64,000 bases of DNA. Origin: Bacteroidales bacterium (GTDB lineage: Bacteria; Bacteroidota; Bacteroidia; Bacteroidales; UBA932). Each line of letters begins with the position of its first letter. Positions within the stretch are counted from its first letter, which is position 1. The position numbers and the translations under genes were made by a program. The notes below the pieces were generated by a model. The model did not search any database and had not been told where the DNA came from. It saw only the letters and a program-made list of their open reading frames with translations. The DNA lies in assembly GCA_017651225.1 (NCBI GenBank), contig JAGCDF010000008.1:1-64000 (forward strand), written 5' to 3'. Below are positions 8,123 to 17,982 of the stretch, in pieces.

Positions 8123-8130
8123 CAAAGGTA
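8123..8130 (-). promoter_or_regulatory. -7 box (TACCTTTG) for the S46 peptidase, leaderless spacing
   Basis: Perfect TAnnTTTG on the minus strand, five bases from ATG 8117. A near match for the divergent operon (TTAATTTG, 8154-8161, one mismatch) lies 30 bp before ATG 8191. Confidence 0.6.
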
Positions 8131-8190
8131 GTACACTTTTTCCATTTTTTTACTTAATTTGTAAATCCTTATAGAAGTGTTTACCTCAGG

Positions 8191-11169
8191 ATGTCTGATT
8201 TGAAGCACATATTGTTGGTGCTTGCATGCCTCTTTTTCTCTTTGGGCATGCGCGCGCAAAGCGTTACCCTCAGCGGCACCGTGACCGACAAGAGCACGGG
8301 CGCGCCCGTGGGCTTCGCCACCGTCGTGGTCGAGGCCACGGAGCAGTGGTCCGTGGCCGACGCCAAGGGCAAGTTCGTGCTGCGCAACGTGTCCGTGGCC
8401 GAATCCGTCGTCCGGGTGGACTGCCTGGGCTACGTGACCTGGACGCGTGACATGAAGCTCGGCAAGGACGTCAACTTCCGCGTGGAGCTCAGCCCGGACA
8501 ACCTCTCGCTCGAGAGCGCTGTCGTGACCGCGCAGGAAAACGGCAATTCCGCCACCACCACCCGCACCATCGACCGCATGGCCCTGGACCACGTCCAGCT
8601 GATGAACGTCTCCGACATCTCCAGCCTCCTGCCGGGCGGCGCGACCGTGGAGCCGAACCTGACCGGCAACAGCCAGCTGAGCATCCGCTCCGGCAAGGCC
8701 GAGAGCGACAACAGCGCTTTCGGTACGGCTGTCGAGGTGGATGGCGTACGCCTGTCCAACAACGCTTCGTTCAATAATTTCAAGGACGGCATTTTCCAGG
8801 GCGTGTCCACCAGCAGTATCGCCTCGTCCAACGTGGAATCGGTCGAAGTGATCACCGGTGTCCCCTCCGTGGAGTACGGCGACATGGCTTCGGGCGTCAT
8901 CAAGATCAATACGCGCAAGGGCAAGACCCCCTGGGCCATCACCCTGTCCACGAGCCCGCGCACCAAGCAGCTGTCCGTGAGCAAGGGCTTCGATTTGGGA
9001 GAAACCCGCCGCGGCCGCAGCCGGGGCGTGCTGAATACGAGCCTGGAGCGCACCCGCTCCATCTCCGACCCGATGTCTCCGTACACTTCCTACGACCGCA
9101 ACCAGCTCTCGATGACCTGGAGCGGGCAGTTTACGGGCGAGATGCCGCTGCGCCTCTCGCTGGGCGTGACCGGGAACCTGGGCGGCCTGGACGACCGGGC
9201 GGATCCGGACAAACTCATCGACACCTGGCTGACCAAGCGGGACAACAGCCTCCGCGCCAACCTGACCGCCAACTGGCTGCTGTCGAAGTCCTGGATCACC
9301 AACATTGAGCTGAACGCTTCCGCGACCTATTCCGACAACCGGCAGCGCGAGAAGCGGCAATACCATTCCGCGGTCAGCGGCACGTCGATGCACGCGCACG
9401 AGCGCGGCTACTACATGGCGGAGGACTTCGTCCCCGGCGCTGACAATCCGGCCGTGCGCATTGTTCCCGGCACGCGCTACAACGTCATGGGCGTGGACGA
9501 CCGTCCGCTGAGCGCCAAGGTGACGCTGAAGGCGAACTGGTCCAAGAACGTGGGCCGCTTCAACAGCAAGCTGAAGATCGGCGCCGACTGGACGCTGGAC
9601 AAGAACTTCGGTACCGGCGCCTATTCGGAGGACGAGGCCACGGCCGATACCTACCGCACGTGGCGCTACTGCGACGTGCCCGCGATGACGAACATCGCCG
9701 CCTATGCGGAGGAGAACCTGATGATACGCACGGGCGACGACGCCCGGCTGAACTTCATCGCCGGCGTGCGCTGGGACAACACAATCATCCCTTCGTCCGC
9801 CTATGGCGTCACGTCTAGCCTCTCGCCGCGCTTCAACGCGAAATACACCTTCTTCTCGGAGAAGAACCGGAAGAACGCCTTCCTGCGCGAGCTCTCGCTC
9901 CGCGGCAGCTGGGGCGTGGCGGTGAAGCAGCCGTCCTTCTCCGTCCTGTATCCGACGCCTTCCTACCTGGATATCAACGTGTTCACTTCGACGGCCGACG
10001 CGAACAACGTGGTCAACCGGGCCTACTTCGTGATGCCGCGCAGCATCGCGTACAACGCGGCCCTGGTCTGGCAGCGCAACCAGCAGAGCGAGCTCGGCCT
10101 GGAGGCCAACCTGGGCGGCACGAAGGTGTCGCTGGCGGCCTTCTACAACCGCACGCTCTACGCTTACAGCCGGATCTCGGACTACGAGCGCTTCCAGTAC
10201 ACCTACACGCCCGTGGAGGCGGTGCAGGGCCTGGACATCCCGGCGGAGAGCCGCATCTACTCGCTGGATCCGGCGAGCGGCGCCGTGACGGTCTCCGACA
10301 GCCGGGGCATCCTGCCCGCGGTCCAGGTGCCGGGCCGGCAGCGCAAGCAGCTCATCTACAGCTACACCGAGGACAACGACGACAATCCCGTGTCCCGCTA
10401 CGGCCTGGAGTGGGTGATCGATTTCAAGCGCATCCAGGCGCTCAACACGACCATCCGCGTGGACGGCACCTATTACTACTACCGCTCCCTCTACACCGAC
10501 GTGCTGCCATACTCGCCGACGAGCCTGAACTCCTACGACGGCAGTCCGTACAAGTACATCGGCTACTACTACGGCGACAATTCGAACACGAACGGCCGCG
10601 AGACGCGCACCCTGCGCACGAACGTGACCATCACCACGAACATCCCGCAGGCGCGCATGGTCATCTCCCTGAAAGTGGAGAGCTGCCTGCTCAACTACTC
10701 CCGCAGCCTGAGCGAGCGCCTGGACGGCAGCGCGCGCAGCTACGCGCTTTCCGACCGGACCGACCTCCTGTCGCTGACCGACGGCTCCGTCTATGATGAG
10801 AACGGCTGTTATTCCGTCTTCTTCCCGGACAGCTACTGCTCCTACGACGACCCCACGCCGCGGCCTTTCCTGGAGGATTTCCAGCGGGCGCGCACGACGA
10901 ATCCGGAGTTGTACGCCGACCTGAGCAAACTGGTCCAGGCGAGCACGTCCTACAGCTATACCTTCCTGAAGGACTGGGTGTCGCCCTATTTCAGCGTCAA
11001 CTTCAGCGTGACCAAGGAGATCGGGGACATCGCTTCCATCTCCTTCTACGCCAACAACTGCTTCAACAACATGGGCCAGGTCTATTCCTCCCGGACAAAA
11101 ACCTGGAGCTCCGTGTCTTCGTACATCCCCCGCTTCCACTACGGGCTCACTGTCAGACTGAATTTTTAA
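8191..11169 (+). CDS. TonB-dependent outer-membrane receptor with carboxypeptidase-like domain
   Basis: 992 residues. Signal peptide to about residue 23 (FFSLGMRAQ), CarboxypepD_reg-like domain (VTLSGTVTDKSTGAPVGFATVVVEA, about 25-110), a candidate TonB box around LESAVVTAQE, plug (about 120-235, with VEVDGVRLS and EVITGVPSVEYGDMASGVIKI), then a 22-strand barrel ending in the aromatic YGLTVRLNF. It imports a substrate too large for porins using TonB energy. First gene of a tight four-gene operon (gaps 13, 10 and 12 nt). It is not SusC-type: no SusD follows, but a DUF4876 lipoprotein and an M16 protease do. Confidence 0.9.
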   Translation: MSDLKHILLVLACLFFSLGMRAQSVTLSGTVTDKSTGAPVGFATVVVEATEQWSVADAKGKFVLRNVSVAESVVRVDCLGYVTWTRDMKLGKDVNFRVELSPDNLSLESAVVTAQENGNSATTTRTIDRMALDHVQLMNVSDISSLLPGGATVEPNLTGNSQLSIRSGKAESDNSAFGTAVEVDGVRLSNNASFNNFKDGIFQGVSTSSIASSNVESVEVITGVPSVEYGDMASGVIKINTRKGKTPWAITLSTSPRTKQLSVSKGFDLGETRRGRSRGVLNTSLERTRSISDPMSPYTSYDRNQLSMTWSGQFTGEMPLRLSLGVTGNLGGLDDRADPDKLIDTWLTKRDNSLRANLTANWLLSKSWITNIELNASATYSDNRQREKRQYHSAVSGTSMHAHERGYYMAEDFVPGADNPAVRIVPGTRYNVMGVDDRPLSAKVTLKANWSKNVGRFNSKLKIGADWTLDKNFGTGAYSEDEATADTYRTWRYCDVPAMTNIAAYAEENLMIRTGDDARLNFIAGVRWDNTIIPSSAYGVTSSLSPRFNAKYTFFSEKNRKNAFLRELSLRGSWGVAVKQPSFSVLYPTPSYLDINVFTSTADANNVVNRAYFVMPRSIAYNAALVWQRNQQSELGLEANLGGTKVSLAAFYNRTLYAYSRISDYERFQYTYTPVEAVQGLDIPAESRIYSLDPASGAVTVSDSRGILPAVQVPGRQRKQLIYSYTEDNDDNPVSRYGLEWVIDFKRIQALNTTIRVDGTYYYYRSLYTDVLPYSPTSLNSYDGSPYKYIGYYYGDNSNTNGRETRTLRTNVTITTNIPQARMVISLKVESCLLNYSRSLSERLDGSARSYALSDRTDLLSLTDGSVYDENGCYSVFFPDSYCSYDDPTPRPFLEDFQRARTTNPELYADLSKLVQASTSYSYTFLKDWVSPYFSVNFSVTKEIGDIASISFYANNCFNNMGQVYSSRTKTWSSVSSYIPRFHYGLTVRLNF

Positions 11170-11182
11170 CACATAGTACGTT

Positions 11183-12493
11183 ATGAAAAAGTTTATCATC
11201 CTCCTCTCCGCAGCGGTGCTGGCCCTGGGCTTCTCCGCCTGCGAGCAGCTTCCCAAGCTGGCCAACATCACCATCCAGCTGAAAGCTGACGGCGCCGCCT
11301 TCTCCCAGGCCGGCGTCACTGTGACGGTCCTTTCCAACACCGGCACCAAGTTCGAGTCGCTGACCAACGAGAGCGGCGTCGCGTCCTTCACCTTGCCAAT
11401 GGGCTCGTACTCCGCTTCCGCCAATTACAAGACGGCCGCCGCCGGCGTCCGCGTGGTCTATAGCGGTTCCATCCCCAGCGTGGTGGCGGCCGTGGACGGC
11501 ACCACCTCCTACACGATCGATCTGAACCGTGTGGAGAACCAGCAGATTATCATCAAGGAACTTTACAACACGGGTTGCCCGAAGGACGGCGGCAACGCCT
11601 ACTTTGACGACGCCTACGTGATCCTGTACAACAACTCCGACCTGGAGGCCGACGCCAGCGACATCGTGTTCAGCTTCGTGGCGCCTTACAACGCCAACGG
11701 TGCCAACAAGTATTACGTGGACGGCAATCTCCTCTACGAGAACGAGAACTGGATCCCGGCTTACGGCGCCATCTGGTGGTTCACCTCGCCGGTGAAGATT
11801 CCTGCCTATTCCCAGATCGTCGTCGCCATCTTCGGCGCCATCGACCACACCGCCACGGTTCCGGCCTCCGTGAACCTGGCCAATTCCGGCTACTATTGGA
11901 TGTCCAACAGCGATGTCGCCGCCTACACCAACAAGAAATATGCGGTGGCTGACATGATTCCTGCCGCCAACTACCTGACCACCGTTCCGATTTCCCAGGG
12001 CAACGCCTGGGCCTTGAGCAATTCTGCGCCCGGCTTCTATATCGGCAGAATGTCCAACGCCGACGCCAAGGCGCTCAGCGAGAACACGGACGCTTACGAC
12101 CACACGCTGGGTACCTCCGCCGCGTTCAACGTGGCCAAGTTCCCGAAGGCCAATGTGGTGGACGCCATCGAGGTCTGGTCCGCAGCCAACCAGGACAAGA
12201 GTGAGCTCCGTTTCACCTCCGACATCAATACCGGCATGATTCCCATCACCAACAAGATGGGTTACAGCGTGTACCGTAACGTGGACAAGGAAGCCACCGA
12301 GGCCCTCGAGGAGAATGCCGGCAAGCTCGTCTACAACTACGCAGGCGGTACGGCTGACGTGGAGGGTTCCACCGATCCGTCCGGCATCGACGCCGAGGCT
12401 TCGATGGCCAACGGCGCCCACATCATCTACTCCGACACCAACTCTTCCATGATGGACTACCATCAGCGGAAGGTCGCTTCCCTGAAGAAGTAA
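11183..12493 (+). CDS. DUF4876 outer-membrane lipoprotein
   Basis: 436 residues. Lipobox LGFSAC with Cys20, then an immunoglobulin-like repeat (ITIQLKADGAAFSQAGVTVTVLSN...GVASFTLPMGSYSASANYKT). The body starts with IIIKELYNTGCPKDGGNAYFDDAYVILYNNSD, which I recognise as DUF4876. In Bacteroidota such lipoproteins are encoded beside TonB receptors and probably form the surface lid or substrate-capturing partner, like SusD for SusC. Gap of 13 nt to the receptor and 10 nt to the next gene. Binding partner unknown. Confidence 0.78.
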   Translation: MKKFIILLSAAVLALGFSACEQLPKLANITIQLKADGAAFSQAGVTVTVLSNTGTKFESLTNESGVASFTLPMGSYSASANYKTAAAGVRVVYSGSIPSVVAAVDGTTSYTIDLNRVENQQIIIKELYNTGCPKDGGNAYFDDAYVILYNNSDLEADASDIVFSFVAPYNANGANKYYVDGNLLYENENWIPAYGAIWWFTSPVKIPAYSQIVVAIFGAIDHTATVPASVNLANSGYYWMSNSDVAAYTNKKYAVADMIPAANYLTTVPISQGNAWALSNSAPGFYIGRMSNADAKALSENTDAYDHTLGTSAAFNVAKFPKANVVDAIEVWSAANQDKSELRFTSDINTGMIPITNKMGYSVYRNVDKEATEALEENAGKLVYNYAGGTADVEGSTDPSGIDAEASMANGAHIIYSDTNSSMMDYHQRKVASLKK

Positions 12494-12503
12494 TTCTGAT
12501 TCC

Positions 12504-14087
12504 ATGCGCCATCGCATCCTCTATGTGACATGCCTGATCCTGGCTTCCGCCTCCGTGGCGGAGGCCGGGGCCCAGGATGTCCGTGACTTCAGCTACGTCA
12601 AAGACATCACCCCCGCGCTGCAGCTTTCCAATCCGGCGGCGCTGACCACCTGGTCCGGCAAGTTGTCTACCGTGGCGCTGGAGGGCACGAAGGGGAATGG
12701 CGCCGTCGTGCCTCTCGAGGGCTCGGCCAATGATTTCAGCGTGTCCGCCGGCACGGAGTCCTTCTTCCGGCTGAACGGGAAGCTCGCGTTCCACGGGGCG
12801 CTCTCCTGGTCCCATTTCCAGGGCCGGGACATGGGCGGTCCCATCATGATGAACCCCGAGCAGCATCCCGTCAGTTTCCTGGAGCGGGACCCGGCCGCGG
12901 TGGGCACCAAGAAACGTGAACTGTACGGGTTGGAAGGGGCCATGGCCCTGAACCTCGGTTCCCGCTGGGCGCTGGGCTGCGGCGTCCGGTACAACTCCGG
13001 CGACCAGACGAAGGTCAAGGACCCCCGTTTCCTGAATGTCCTGATGGACCTGAACTTCACGCTGGGCGCCACGTTCCGGGCTTCGGATGCGCTGCTGCTC
13101 GGCCTATCCCTGCATTACCGCGACCAGATCGAGCAGGTGCGCGGCGGCATCTACGGTACCGGTGACATCCAGTATTTCGTCCAGACGGACAAAGGCGGCT
13201 TCCTCGGCTCCGTGGCGGAGCTGGCGGGAGATTTCAACTATGTCCCCACGACGGAATTCCGGCCCATGACCAACCAGTATTACGGCATCTCCTTCCAGGC
13301 CCTGATCCGGGAGCGTTTCAGCAACGAACTGAGCGTCCGCTACCGGACCGGCTATTATGGCAAGAAGGCGTCCGCCTCGCCGATCTTCTTCGAATACGCA
13401 GGCATCGAAGCCGGCTACAGCGGCCGGCTGCTGCTCCCTGCGGGCGCCGGCCTGCACCGCCTCGCGCTGGACCTGGGCTTCGCGTCCGTGGCCAATGACG
13501 AGAATGTCCTGCGCTATGTGACGCCCACCGGGCAGTCCACCGTCGTGGAGTACCTCGGCTCGAACCGCGTCCAGGACCGGATCGACATGAGCGCCACCCT
13601 GGATTACCGCTGGTATTCCGACACCGCCGGACCGCGCCCCGGCCTCACCCTGGGAGTGAAGCTCGGCTTTGCAGGCCGCATGCAGACGACCAGTCTCTAC
13701 CCGCTCTGGCGCAAGCACGCCACGCACACGGTGAGCCTCGACCTGACCGGCCGGAAGGTCTGGACGGACGGGACCTGGTCCTGGATCCTGGACGCCGGCC
13801 TGTCCGGCCTGCTGGGATTCGGCACCGACAAGCTCGACGGCACCTACGGCGCCGGCGAGACCCCCGGCCTGAAGAGTTTCGACGACTACCTCGGCCGCTA
13901 TTACGAATACAAGACGCTCCCGCGCGCAGGGGCGTCCCTGGGCTTCACCGCCGCCCGCCGTTTCGCGGGCAAGTGCGAAGCGTACCTGCGCGTTTCCGAC
14001 AGCTATGTCCACCTGCTCGCCGCGCCGCAGTACCTGGCCGGGAGCAGCCGCAACCTGGCCTGCGTGACCCTGGGTTGCAATTTCTAA
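12504..14087 (+). CDS. DUF6850 family outer-membrane beta-barrel protein
   Basis: 527 residues with a signal peptide ending near EAGAQDV. The rest alternates hydrophobic and polar residues as in a barrel, with repeated strands (KLAFHGALSWSHFQGRDMGG, SRWALGCGVRYNSGDQ, LLLGLSLHYRDQIEQVRGG) and a C-terminal strand NLACVTLGCNF ending in Phe. I recall the DUF6850 family beside DUF4876 genes in Bacteroidales. The likely role is a second outer-membrane component of the same uptake complex. It lies between the lipoprotein and the M16 peptidase with gaps of 10 and 12 nt, so co-expression is nearly certain. Confidence 0.75.
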   Translation: MRHRILYVTCLILASASVAEAGAQDVRDFSYVKDITPALQLSNPAALTTWSGKLSTVALEGTKGNGAVVPLEGSANDFSVSAGTESFFRLNGKLAFHGALSWSHFQGRDMGGPIMMNPEQHPVSFLERDPAAVGTKKRELYGLEGAMALNLGSRWALGCGVRYNSGDQTKVKDPRFLNVLMDLNFTLGATFRASDALLLGLSLHYRDQIEQVRGGIYGTGDIQYFVQTDKGGFLGSVAELAGDFNYVPTTEFRPMTNQYYGISFQALIRERFSNELSVRYRTGYYGKKASASPIFFEYAGIEAGYSGRLLLPAGAGLHRLALDLGFASVANDENVLRYVTPTGQSTVVEYLGSNRVQDRIDMSATLDYRWYSDTAGPRPGLTLGVKLGFAGRMQTTSLYPLWRKHATHTVSLDLTGRKVWTDGTWSWILDAGLSGLLGFGTDKLDGTYGAGETPGLKSFDDYLGRYYEYKTLPRAGASLGFTAARRFAGKCEAYLRVSDSYVHLLAAPQYLAGSSRNLACVTLGCNF

Positions 14088-14099
14088 TCCTCCCCGCTT

Positions 14100-16916
14100 A
14101 TGCATAAGCTCCTCCTCTCCCTGGCGGCGCTGCTCTTCGCCATTGGCGTCGGCGCCCAGCCCATCGCGTCCGATCCCGCATTCCGTGTCGGCCGGCTTGA
14201 CAACGGTCTGACCTATTATCTGGCCCACAACGAGCTGCCGGCCGGCTGCGCCGATTTCTACATCGCGCACAACGTGGGCGCCCTGCAGGAGGAGGACAAC
14301 CAGAACGGCCTGGCGCATTTCCTCGAGCACATGGCCTTCAACGGCACCCGGCACTACCCGGGGAAGGGGATCCTGGAGTTCCTGGCGAAGGACGGCGTGC
14401 GCTTCGGCTACAACGTCAACGCCTACACCACGCGCAACGAGACGGTGTACAACCTCTCGTCCGTACCCCTGGTGCGCGAGTCGTTCGTAGACTCCGTGCT
14501 GACGGTGCTGCACGACTGGTCCTGCGACATCTCCTGCGAGCAGCAGGCGCTGGACGACGAGCGGGGCGTGATCAGTGAAGAATGGCGCCTGCGCGACGAC
14601 TCGCGCACGCGCATCAACAATCTCCAGAACGGACTCATCTACAAGGGCTCCAAGCAGCCGGAGCGGACGGTGATCGGCTCCTACGAGGTCATCAACGGCT
14701 TCAAGCGCGAGGAGATTTTGGACTTCTATCATAAGTGGTACCGCCCCGACCTACAGGCGATCATCGTGGTGGGCGACTTCGACGTGGACGAGATGGAAGC
14801 CCGGGTGCGGGCGAAGTTCTCCGATATCCCGAAGGCCGTCCATCCCGCGCAGAAGGAGCGCTACCTGCCCGCGAAGCGGACGGAGCCGCTGATCGAGGAC
14901 ATGGCCGACGAACACCTCAAGATCGGGGTGGTGAAGTTCATCTTCAAGCAGCCGTATCCCGACCGCGCGGAGCGGATCACGGAAGAATACATCCGCGACG
15001 CCTTCAGCCGCCAGATCGTCTCTGCGGTGCTCACCGAGCGCCTGCGCCGGCTCGCGCAGCAGCGCGACTGTCCCGCCCGCTCCGCGGTGCTGGTGACCAA
15101 CGAGTACGAGCCGGACTACTACATCAGCCTTTTCACCGTCACGCCCAAGAGCAAGGACCGCGTGGCGGAATGCATGGAAATGACCGCCCGCGAGATCCGG
15201 CGCCTGGTTCTGTTCGGCATCAGCCCGGACGAGTTCGAGGCGGCGAAGCTCAGCGTGGCGCAGCGCTTCCACCTGGACCGCGAGCTTAGCCGCGACGAAG
15301 TCAAGAGCGAGGAGCTCGTGAAGGCGGCGATCGAGCACTTCCTGCGCAACCATCCGCTGCTCGACCCGGTCGAGCTTCAGGACGTCCAGAACAAGGTGCT
15401 CTCCGGCATCAGCTGGGAGAGCGTCCGGGACTACCCGGCGAGCATGTTCCTGGACAGCGAGGCCATCTACTCCACCTGCTACAACCCCGTGGAGAATCCG
15501 GGCTTCGCCCCGTCCGCCGACGCGGTGCGCGCCATCCTGGCGGGCGTGGAGGCGGAGCCGCTGGAGGCGCAGTACCTGACCTACCCGAAGCTGGATTTCG
15601 ACGTGGCCGTGACGCCGGGCCGCATCGTGAAGCGGACTGTGGACAAGCGCCTGGGCGGCTACGAGGAGTGGCTGCTCTCCAACGGCGCGAAGGTCTATTA
15701 CCGCCAGGCGGCGCCCGTGAAGGCGAATGTCCACCTGGCCACCGTCTGGCGCTTCGACACCGGCTACCGCAGCTATCCGGCCGAGGGGCTCACTGCCGCG
15801 CGTTTCGCCGCGGCCTACAACAACCGCACGCTTGGCTTCCGCGGTTTCGAGCGGCAGGCGCTGCGGAGTTTCCCGGAGCTCTCCGGGGTGAGCATCCTGA
15901 CCCGCACGCTCCAGCAGGCCGCCTCGGTCGAGCTGAGCGCCGCCCGGGGCCGGGAGGAGGCCGCCTTCAAGGCGGGCTGGCTGCTGCTCCAGGAGCCGTA
16001 TTTCGGTGATGAGAACGGCCTGGAGAAGACCAAGGCGGACAATCTCAAGAACCTGGGCCGCAAGCCGAATCCCCGCACGGTCTTCGAGGAGAAATACACC
16101 CGGCAGGTCTTTGGCGACCACCCCTGGCTGCAGCCCTTCGACTCCGCCGCCATCGAGGCGGTGGACATGGCCTTGCTCCGCGAGGTGTACGAGCGGGAAT
16201 TCACGGATTTCGCGCAGCTGTCGGTCTTCATCACCAGCGACCTGGACCGGGCCGATATCGAGGCGTATGTCTGCCGCTACGTGGCGTCGCTGCAGGGCGA
16301 ATACCCTTATTCGAAGACCGCCACGGCCCTGCCGAAGCCCGTCCTGAAGGGCCGGCAGCTGATCACGGAGACCAACGCTCCCGAGTCCGAGCCGGTCTCG
16401 AACGTGGACTACATGTATGTGGCCGATGTCAAGACCTCGGCCCGCAGCATCCTCGTGTCCGACTTCCTGGACTACATCCTTTCCGCCCGTTACCTGAACC
16501 TGATCCGGGAGGAGCGTGGCGGGACCTACCATGTGGGCTTCTCCACGGAGGTGCCGGACAATCCGACCCTGCCCTGGCGGGGCGTGGTGGACTTCCAGAC
16601 CCGTCCGGAGATGACGCAGCTGCTGGTCGGCGACGTGCGCGACGTGATGGAGGCGATGGCGAAGGACGGCCCGACGGCCGAGGAAATGGACCAGGCCGGG
16701 AAGTACATTCGCAAGCGCCACGGGGAGCTGGAGCGCCGCGCGTCCAGCTCGCTCCTGGAGCAGAACGACCGCCTGGTCAAGACCGTGCTCTGGGGCCGTG
16801 ACTACGACGCCGACTACGACGCGCTGATCCGCGGCGTCAAGGCCCGCGACGTGCGCGACCTCGCCCGCAAGTTCCTGGCGGGCGACCACATTGTCGAAAT
16901 CTATACGGAAGAGTAA
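14100..16916 (+). CDS. M16 family metallopeptidase (PqqL/FusC-like size)
   Basis: 938 residues with signal peptide MHKLLLSLAALLFAIGVGAQ. Inverted zinc motif HFLEH: His73, Glu76 (catalytic), His77, with downstream acidic residues around 160 (VISEEWRLRDD) supplying the third ligand. The C-terminal half has the related fold without the motif, as is usual for two-domain M16 clamshell enzymes. Such periplasmic proteases cut partly folded proteins and peptides of limited size; FusC of Pectobacterium cleaves imported ferredoxin. Position as last gene of a TonB-receptor operon suggests it digests the imported cargo. Confidence 0.9.
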   Translation: MHKLLLSLAALLFAIGVGAQPIASDPAFRVGRLDNGLTYYLAHNELPAGCADFYIAHNVGALQEEDNQNGLAHFLEHMAFNGTRHYPGKGILEFLAKDGVRFGYNVNAYTTRNETVYNLSSVPLVRESFVDSVLTVLHDWSCDISCEQQALDDERGVISEEWRLRDDSRTRINNLQNGLIYKGSKQPERTVIGSYEVINGFKREEILDFYHKWYRPDLQAIIVVGDFDVDEMEARVRAKFSDIPKAVHPAQKERYLPAKRTEPLIEDMADEHLKIGVVKFIFKQPYPDRAERITEEYIRDAFSRQIVSAVLTERLRRLAQQRDCPARSAVLVTNEYEPDYYISLFTVTPKSKDRVAECMEMTAREIRRLVLFGISPDEFEAAKLSVAQRFHLDRELSRDEVKSEELVKAAIEHFLRNHPLLDPVELQDVQNKVLSGISWESVRDYPASMFLDSEAIYSTCYNPVENPGFAPSADAVRAILAGVEAEPLEAQYLTYPKLDFDVAVTPGRIVKRTVDKRLGGYEEWLLSNGAKVYYRQAAPVKANVHLATVWRFDTGYRSYPAEGLTAARFAAAYNNRTLGFRGFERQALRSFPELSGVSILTRTLQQAASVELSAARGREEAAFKAGWLLLQEPYFGDENGLEKTKADNLKNLGRKPNPRTVFEEKYTRQVFGDHPWLQPFDSAAIEAVDMALLREVYEREFTDFAQLSVFITSDLDRADIEAYVCRYVASLQGEYPYSKTATALPKPVLKGRQLITETNAPESEPVSNVDYMYVADVKTSARSILVSDFLDYILSARYLNLIREERGGTYHVGFSTEVPDNPTLPWRGVVDFQTRPEMTQLLVGDVRDVMEAMAKDGPTAEEMDQAGKYIRKRHGELERRASSSLLEQNDRLVKTVLWGRDYDADYDALIRGVKARDVRDLARKFLAGDHIVEIYTEE

Positions 16917-16920
16917 GCCG

Positions 16921-17982
16921 CTACATCAGCAGCATCACCGCGAAGATATAGAGCAGGAAGGCCTGCAGCTTGATCCGGTCGCGGTTGTTCTCGGAGAGGA
17001 GCGATTCCGTCACGTCCTCGGCCGCGAAGTCTTCGAGCTTCTGGTGGTCCGGGAGGTCGAGGCGGTGCCACTTCGTGACGATGAGACCGTCCTGGATGAA
17101 GGCGGCGCCGCCGTTGGAGCGGTTCAGCGTCAGCAGTTTCTTGCGGTCGGCGAAGTACGTGGCGTCGAGCACCTCGTGCGAGGAGACGAGCTGGTGCATC
17201 TCCTCCGGGGTGGAGGCGGCCAGGACCATGGGCGTGAAGCCCGCGTCCTTGGCATCCTGCACCACGCGCTGCACGCGGGCCCAGTGGTTCGCTCGCATCT
17301 TCTCCGGGTCGTAGACCGACACCACCACCAGCTGGCCTTCGACCAGCTTCTCGTCCACGTATTCCCCGGAGGCGTCGCTGATGGAGAGCGTGGGCGTGCG
17401 GTTGTCGGTGGGGTCGTCAATGTCCCAGGGGAGCATCAGCTCGGCGCCCGGCTTGAAGGGCGTGAAGTCGACGAGGGGGATGTTGAACGAGGAGTAGAGC
17501 AGGAAGAAGCAGATGGACGCTGCGGCGATGGGGAAACTGACGTACTTGACCTTGCGCGTGATTTCGATCTTGCGGAAGGGCAGGAACGCGATCGCCCACA
17601 TGGCCAGCAGGATGAGGTTCTTGATCAGGCTCTGGGCGTGCGTGAGATGGATGATCTCGCCGAAGCAGCCACAGTCGATGTTGGGATTCTTGATGTAGAG
17701 CAGCAGGGTCAGCAGCGTGAAGAGGACCAGCATGATGCCCGTCACGGCGGCCACGACGCGGCGCCACACGCCCGTGATGAGGGCGGCGCCGACGAGCGCC
17801 TCGAGCAGGGCCATGCCGGAGCCGATGAAGCCTGCTCCGCCCATCAGGAAATTCAGGTGCAGGAACTTGAGGTATTCCTCCACGACGAGGCGGGCGCCCA
17901 CGGGATCCATGAGCTTGAGGATGCCCGCGAGGAAGAACACGAAGCCGATCAGGACGGCGCTAATCCTTCGGATAACTCTCAT
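16921..17982 (-). CDS. BT_3928-type protein: MauE/DoxX-like membrane domain plus thioredoxin-like domain
   Basis: 353 residues. The first about 150 form four or five membrane helices of the MauE/DoxX type with RRISAVLIGFVFFLAGILKLMDP at the start and a CxC motif, Cys104-Gly-Cys106, in NIDCGCFGEI, as in quinone- or disulfide-linked redox proteins. Around residue 180 onward there is a soluble thioredoxin-like region (LVVVSVYDPEKM...) without an obvious CxxC. The protein ends in another hydrophobic helix (LQAFLLYIFAVMLLM). The family is common in Bacteroidetes near nucleotide and folate genes. Its start overlaps the tmk stop by 23 nt, so it is translationally coupled to tmk. Confidence 0.75.
   Translation of the reverse strand: MRVIRRISAVLIGFVFFLAGILKLMDPVGARLVVEEYLKFLHLNFLMGGAGFIGSGMALLEALVGAALITGVWRRVVAAVTGIMLVLFTLLTLLLYIKNPNIDCGCFGEIIHLTHAQSLIKNLILLAMWAIAFLPFRKIEITRKVKYVSFPIAAASICFFLLYSSFNIPLVDFTPFKPGAELMLPWDIDDPTDNRTPTLSISDASGEYVDEKLVEGQLVVVSVYDPEKMRANHWARVQRVVQDAKDAGFTPMVLAASTPEEMHQLVSSHEVLDATYFADRKKLLTLNRSNGGAAFIQDGLIVTKWHRLDLPDHQKLEDFAAEDVTESLLSENNRDRIKLQAFLLYIFAVMLLM

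Noticed and set aside
8122..11424. 1100-codon minus-strand frame opposite the TonB receptor
   Set aside because: Shadow of the receptor; no motif, no start context.
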